Shown piece after piece: positions 6,276 to 9,105 of a stretch of DNA of 9,105 bases; position 1 is the stretch's first letter; every line of letters starts with the position of its first letter. Both the position numbers and the translations under genes were made by a program. The DNA is from Chthonomonadaceae bacterium. Its GTDB lineage: Bacteria; Armatimonadota; Chthonomonadetes; Chthonomonadales; Chthonomonadaceae. A model generated the notes under the pieces. The model saw only the letters and a program-made list of their open reading frames with translations, did no database searches and had not been told where the DNA came from. Where the stretch lies: positions 1-9,105 of the forward strand of contig JANXLO010000724.1 in NCBI GenBank assembly GCA_025355115.1, written 5' to 3'.

Positions 6276-8340
6276 CAGTCGCAGCGCACGGATCGCACAC
6301 GTGCTCTTTCTCGATATCGTCGGCTACTCGCGGGGAACGTCGTCCGAGCAGTCGAAGCAGATCGAACTGCTCAATTCCGTCGTAAGCGCCTGTCAAGCGT
6401 TTGCCGCAGCGAAGGACGTCGGTATGGTGCGAACGCTGCCGACAGGCGATGGAATGGCGCTGGTGTTTTTGAGCGATGTCCTCGCGCCAGTGCGAGCTGC
6501 TGTCGAGATTGGCCGCGCCCTTGCCGGAGTCGATTTTCCACTTCGCATGGGAATACACAGCGGCCTGGTGCTGCCTCAAATGGACGCCGTGGGCCGGGAC
6601 AATCTGGTGGGCGAGGGGCTGAACACCGCGCAGCGGGTCATGGATTTTGCGGATGCGGGGCATATTCTGCTCTCCGCGCAGTACGCCGCGTGGCTTCAGC
6701 ATTTCGAGGAGTGGGCTGCCTGCATTCATCCGCTCGGAGAGGGCACCGGAAAGCACGATCAGATCATCTCGCTGCACAGCCTGCACGGCGAGGATTTCGG
6801 CAATACGGCCCTTCCCTCCAAGCTCGCAAACAAAATGAAGCAGGGATCGTCCGCTCATGGCGAGGCCGTCACCCCGCGGAAGCGCATTGCCCTGCTCTAC
6901 CGGCCCAATCTGCTGCCGGACGGCAATGTGCTGAGGACGTTGGAGGAGCGTCTGCGCACTTTGGGGCACGACGTTTTCGTGGACAACCAGCATAAAATCA
7001 GTCCTGCCTGGGCGAAGGCCGTCGAAGACCCGATCCGCCGCGCCGATGCCGTAGTCGCGATCGTCTCTCCGCAGGCCATGCGCAGCGAGATGCTGGAGTA
7101 CGAGGTCGAGACGGCGCACGACCAGTTCATTCGCACCGGCAAGCCCGTGCTGCTGCCCGTCCGCGTCGGTGCAGACGACGCGCTGGAGGGAACCGTCGCC
7201 TCGATCCTCGACCCGCTCCACTTCTTCGCATGGACTGGCCCCGACGACGATGAGCGGCTGGTGGCCGAGCTACTCTCCGCGATCACCGAGCCGCTAAAGG
7301 CGAGCGCCGTGGAGATCAAGCTGGAGCCGGTGGGCGGGGCCGTCCCCCCCGATTCTCCCTTCTACGTCGCCCGGGATTGCGATGCGGAGTTCCTCCAGGC
7401 GCTGAATGCGCACGAGAGTATTCTGCTCGTGAAAGGCGCGCGTCAGATCGGCAAGACCTCTCTGCTGGCGCAGGGCGCGCGACGCTCCCGCGACACAGGC
7501 AGCCGTGTCGTCGTGACCGACTTCCAGAAGTTCAACACCGCGCAGATGACCTCCGACGAGACCTTCTATCGCCTGCTTGCGGCCACCCTCGCCCGACAGC
7601 TGAAGTTCATCTACGACTTCGCTGGCTGCTGGGACGACATCTTCGGCGCGAACCTCAACATGGAAAACTTTCTGCGTGACGTCGTGGACTCAACCGAGGA
7701 GCAGCTCGTCTGGTATATGGACGAGGTGGACAAGCTCTTCACGGCTCCGTTCGCCTCCGACTTCTTCGGGCTGGTCCGCTCCTGGCACAACTCTCGCTCC
7801 ACCGAGCCGGACGGCCCCTGGCGCAAGCTGACCGTGGTCATCGCCTACGCGACGGAGGCGCATCTCTTCATCCAGGATCTCAATCAGTCCCCGTTCAACG
7901 TCGGCAGGAGGCTCAATCTCGAGGACTTCAATATACAGCAGGTCATCGATCTCAACGGGCGTTACGGGGGGCCGCTCACCAACTACGCCGCGACGGAATC
8001 GCTGCATGCGCTCATCGGAGGCCAGCCGTTCCTCACGCGCTGCGCTCTCGACGCCCTCGCGACCAACCGCGAAACGCTGCCCTCTCTCCTAAAAAACGCG
8101 ATGGAGGACGAAGGCCCGTTCAACGACCATCTGAAGCGCATCCTCATCTCCGTCTCCCGGCTCCCCGAGGTCGGCGACTATGTGCGCTCTGTCCTCGCAG
8201 GCTCAGCGCAGCCGCACCAGGAGCCCTACTACCGGCTGCTCTCCGCCGGCATAGTCCGCCAGCGTGCGGACGGCAAAATTGTATTCCGTTGCGAGCTATA
8301 CAGACTCTACCTATCCCGTCACTTCGGACCTTTCCAATAA
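6268..8340 (+). CDS. Nucleotide cyclase-like / TIR / AAA-like NTPase fusion protein
   Basis: The product has 690 residues. Residues about 5-175 form a class III nucleotidyl cyclase-like domain: metal Asp16 in LFLDIVGYS, GDG at 60-62 with the second metal Asp61, and LNTAQR with Asn119 and Arg123 of the transition-state site. The positions that normally select adenine (Lys and Asp) appear to be Leu57 and Asn112, so the product nucleotide is unclear. Residues about 204-340 are a TIR domain (RKRIALLYRPN, GHDVFVDNQHKISP, ADAVVAIVSPQAM). Glu279 in SEMLEYEVETA sits where NAD-cleaving TIRs have their catalytic Glu. Residues about 360-690 are an AAA-like NTPase with Walker A GARQIGKTS (390-398), Walker B LVWYMDEVD (480-488) and SPFNVGRR (541-548), paralogous to the upstream protein. 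No signal or membrane segment is seen, so it is probably cytoplasmic. ATG 6268 overlaps the upstream stop by 8 bp. Function is inferred as stress or phage-responsive signalling. Confidence 0.88.
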   Translation: MSDSRSARIAHVLFLDIVGYSRGTSSEQSKQIELLNSVVSACQAFAAAKDVGMVRTLPTGDGMALVFLSDVLAPVRAAVEIGRALAGVDFPLRMGIHSGLVLPQMDAVGRDNLVGEGLNTAQRVMDFADAGHILLSAQYAAWLQHFEEWAACIHPLGEGTGKHDQIISLHSLHGEDFGNTALPSKLANKMKQGSSAHGEAVTPRKRIALLYRPNLLPDGNVLRTLEERLRTLGHDVFVDNQHKISPAWAKAVEDPIRRADAVVAIVSPQAMRSEMLEYEVETAHDQFIRTGKPVLLPVRVGADDALEGTVASILDPLHFFAWTGPDDDERLVAELLSAITEPLKASAVEIKLEPVGGAVPPDSPFYVARDCDAEFLQALNAHESILLVKGARQIGKTSLLAQGARRSRDTGSRVVVTDFQKFNTAQMTSDETFYRLLAATLARQLKFIYDFAGCWDDIFGANLNMENFLRDVVDSTEEQLVWYMDEVDKLFTAPFASDFFGLVRSWHNSRSTEPDGPWRKLTVVIAYATEAHLFIQDLNQSPFNVGRRLNLEDFNIQQVIDLNGRYGGPLTNYAATESLHALIGGQPFLTRCALDALATNRETLPSLLKNAMEDEGPFNDHLKRILISVSRLPEVGDYVRSVLAGSAQPHQEPYYRLLSAGIVRQRADGKIVFRCELYRLYLSRHFGPFQ

Positions 8341-8535
8341 GCAGAATCGAACTCTTCACGGTCTAGCTGTACACTCTCATCCAGGCAGAGGACATGGCAG
8401 ATCTTCTGTCTTTAGGGGGATGGTCGCCATCGAATTACGTTAAGACCAGGTTATGCGCCTGCTGCTCCTGCTTGACTGTAACACACTCAAATCAGAACGG
8501 AAAGAAGCCGATCAGAAGCTAACGAGGTGAAAATT
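8341..8535. other. Intergenic region, lower GC, no clear terminator
   Basis: After the cyclase-TIR stop, GC drops visibly. A short perfect hairpin GATGG-TCG-CCATC lies at 8419-8431, but no T-run follows it, so it is not a convincing terminator. A TTGACT at 8472-8477 has no matching -10 at 17 bp. I see no other structured element. Confidence 0.5.
8524..8530 (+). promoter_or_regulatory. Strong ribosome binding site (GAGGTGA) for a small ORF
   Basis: GAGGTGA is a seven-base match to the anti-Shine-Dalgarno complement, five bases before ATG 8536. It is the strongest ribosome binding site in the window. Confidence 0.6.
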
Positions 8536-8646
8536 ATGCGCTGTAACTTAAAATCATGCGACTTCAAACTTTGGCGCAAACGTGCTTCAGGACGAAGCGC
8601 GACCCATGCAAAGCGGGCAACAGTTCTTCGAGAGACTGTCGTATAA
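8536..8646 (+). CDS. Small basic peptide ORF overlapping the photolyase start
   Basis: The ORF has 36 codons, encoding a Cys-containing, strongly basic peptide that begins MRCNLKSCDFKLWRKRAS and ends in LRETVV. I recognise no family. It is supported by the GAGGTGA site five bases upstream and by its TAA stop at 8644-8646, which shares its last A with the photolyase ATG (TAATG). The photolyase start has no good ribosome binding site of its own, only a distant GAGAG. The small ORF could therefore be a leader whose translation is needed for re-initiation, or a small gene in the same operon. Without homologues it may be fortuitous. Confidence 0.45.
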   Translation: MRCNLKSCDFKLWRKRASGRSATHAKRATVLRETVV

Positions 8647-9105
8647 TGGCTGCGCTGCGTCTTATTCTTGCTGACCAACTGTCGGATTCAATCACCTCGC
8701 TGGATGGATTGGATAGCGCGCACGATACCGTCATGCTCTGCGAAGTGATGGAGGAAGCGACTTACGTCCTGCACCATCCCAAAAAGATAGCTTTTCTCTT
8801 TTCCGCCATGCGCCATTTTTCCGCCGAGTGCACAGCCAAAGGTGTGCGTGTGCGCTATGTCAAATTGAATGACACAAGTAACAGCGGCAGTCTAACCGGC
8901 GAAATAGAGCGCGCTATCACTGAACTCACACCAAACAAAGTGGTTGTGACGGAGCCAGGCGAATACCGCGTGCTTGATATGATGAAGGCATGGCAAGCAT
9001 CTTTCGGCATTCCGGTCGAAATTCTGCTCGACAAACGATTTTTGGCAACTCGGGAGGAGTTCGCTGCGTGGGCTAAGGACAGGAAGCAACTGCGCATGGA
9101 GTTTT
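8646..9105 (+). CDS. Cryptochrome/photolyase-related protein (DPRP family), N-terminal part
   Basis: The first 153 residues are visible and the gene continues past the right edge. It begins MAALRLILADQLSDSITSLD, then shows LCEVMEEATYVLHHPKKIAFLFSAMRHF (about 32-59), VVVTEPGEYRVLDMMKAW (about 99-116) and WAKDRKQLRMEF near the edge. These blocks are typical of the deoxyribodipyrimidine photolyase-related family (Pfam DPRP), which includes the bacterial FeS (6-4) photolyases such as PhrB. Those proteins carry FAD and a [4Fe-4S] cluster and repair UV photoproducts in light. The FAD and cluster-binding parts lie beyond the window. Codon use is less GC-biased than in the genes to the left (ATA, CTA, AGT and ACA occur), which fits a different origin. 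ATG 8646 is chosen because the conserved first strand starts three residues later; it overlaps the small ORF stop. Confidence 0.9.
   Translation, partial: MAALRLILADQLSDSITSLDGLDSAHDTVMLCEVMEEATYVLHHPKKIAFLFSAMRHFSAECTAKGVRVRYVKLNDTSNSGSLTGEIERAITELTPNKVVVTEPGEYRVLDMMKAWQASFGIPVEILLDKRFLATREEFAAWAKDRKQLRMEF

Noticed and set aside
6133..7221. Minus-strand open frame (362 codons) opposite the cyclase-TIR gene
   Set aside because: No recognisable domain; the plus-strand frame carries intact cyclase and TIR motifs.
8419..8431. GATGG-TCG-CCATC hairpin as terminator of the cyclase-TIR operon
   Set aside because: The stem is only five base pairs and no T-run follows.
8642..8647. Perfect TATAAT overlapping the photolyase ATG
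   Set aside because: Transcription would start inside the conserved N-terminus and there is no -35 at 16-18 bp. The small ORF stop plus the start codon create this string by chance.

Overview
The window is GC-rich bacterial chromosome, with one protein-coding block on each strand. The left block (about 1-3737) reads leftwards. It runs from a secreted protein of unknown function to ispE (MEP isoprenoid pathway kinase), then a MobA-like nucleotidyltransferase with a lysine/alanine-rich basic tail, and then a class A beta-lactamase-fold serine hydrolase that leaves the window. The last three genes are tightly packed: ispE and the transferase share ATGA, and the transferase and hydrolase overlap by 23 bp. 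These look like vertically inherited chromosomal genes. The WD40-bearing NTPase with its pre-propeller 'RGFEWGYW' segment recalls Armatimonadota, Planctomycetota, Acidobacteriota and cyanobacteria. I favour an Armatimonadota-like organism, but this is a weak inference.

Positions 3738-4103 are a divergent intergenic region. It holds a near-consensus sigma-70 promoter facing right (TTGCCA, 17 bp, TATACT) and a stem-loop in the predicted leader of the rightward genes.

The right block (4104-8340) is the most interesting part. Two genes overlap by 8 bp and are almost certainly co-expressed. The first encodes an AAA-like (AAA_35 type) NTPase followed by a transmembrane helix, a long coiled coil and three near-identical WD40 repeats. 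The second encodes a class III nucleotide cyclase-like domain, a TIR domain and a second AAA-like NTPase in one chain. The NTPase modules of the two proteins are paralogous. Cyclase, TIR, NTPase and WD40 modules together are typical of bacterial conflict or anti-phage signalling. I read the pair as a putative membrane-linked sensor (WD40) plus a combined signal-generator/NADase-type effector. This is inference from domain content, not a demonstrated function.

The right end (8341-9105) is visibly lower in GC. It carries a 36-codon small ORF with a strong ribosome binding site whose stop overlaps the start of a photolyase-related gene (FeS-type DPRP family) as TAATG. The photolyase runs off the right edge.
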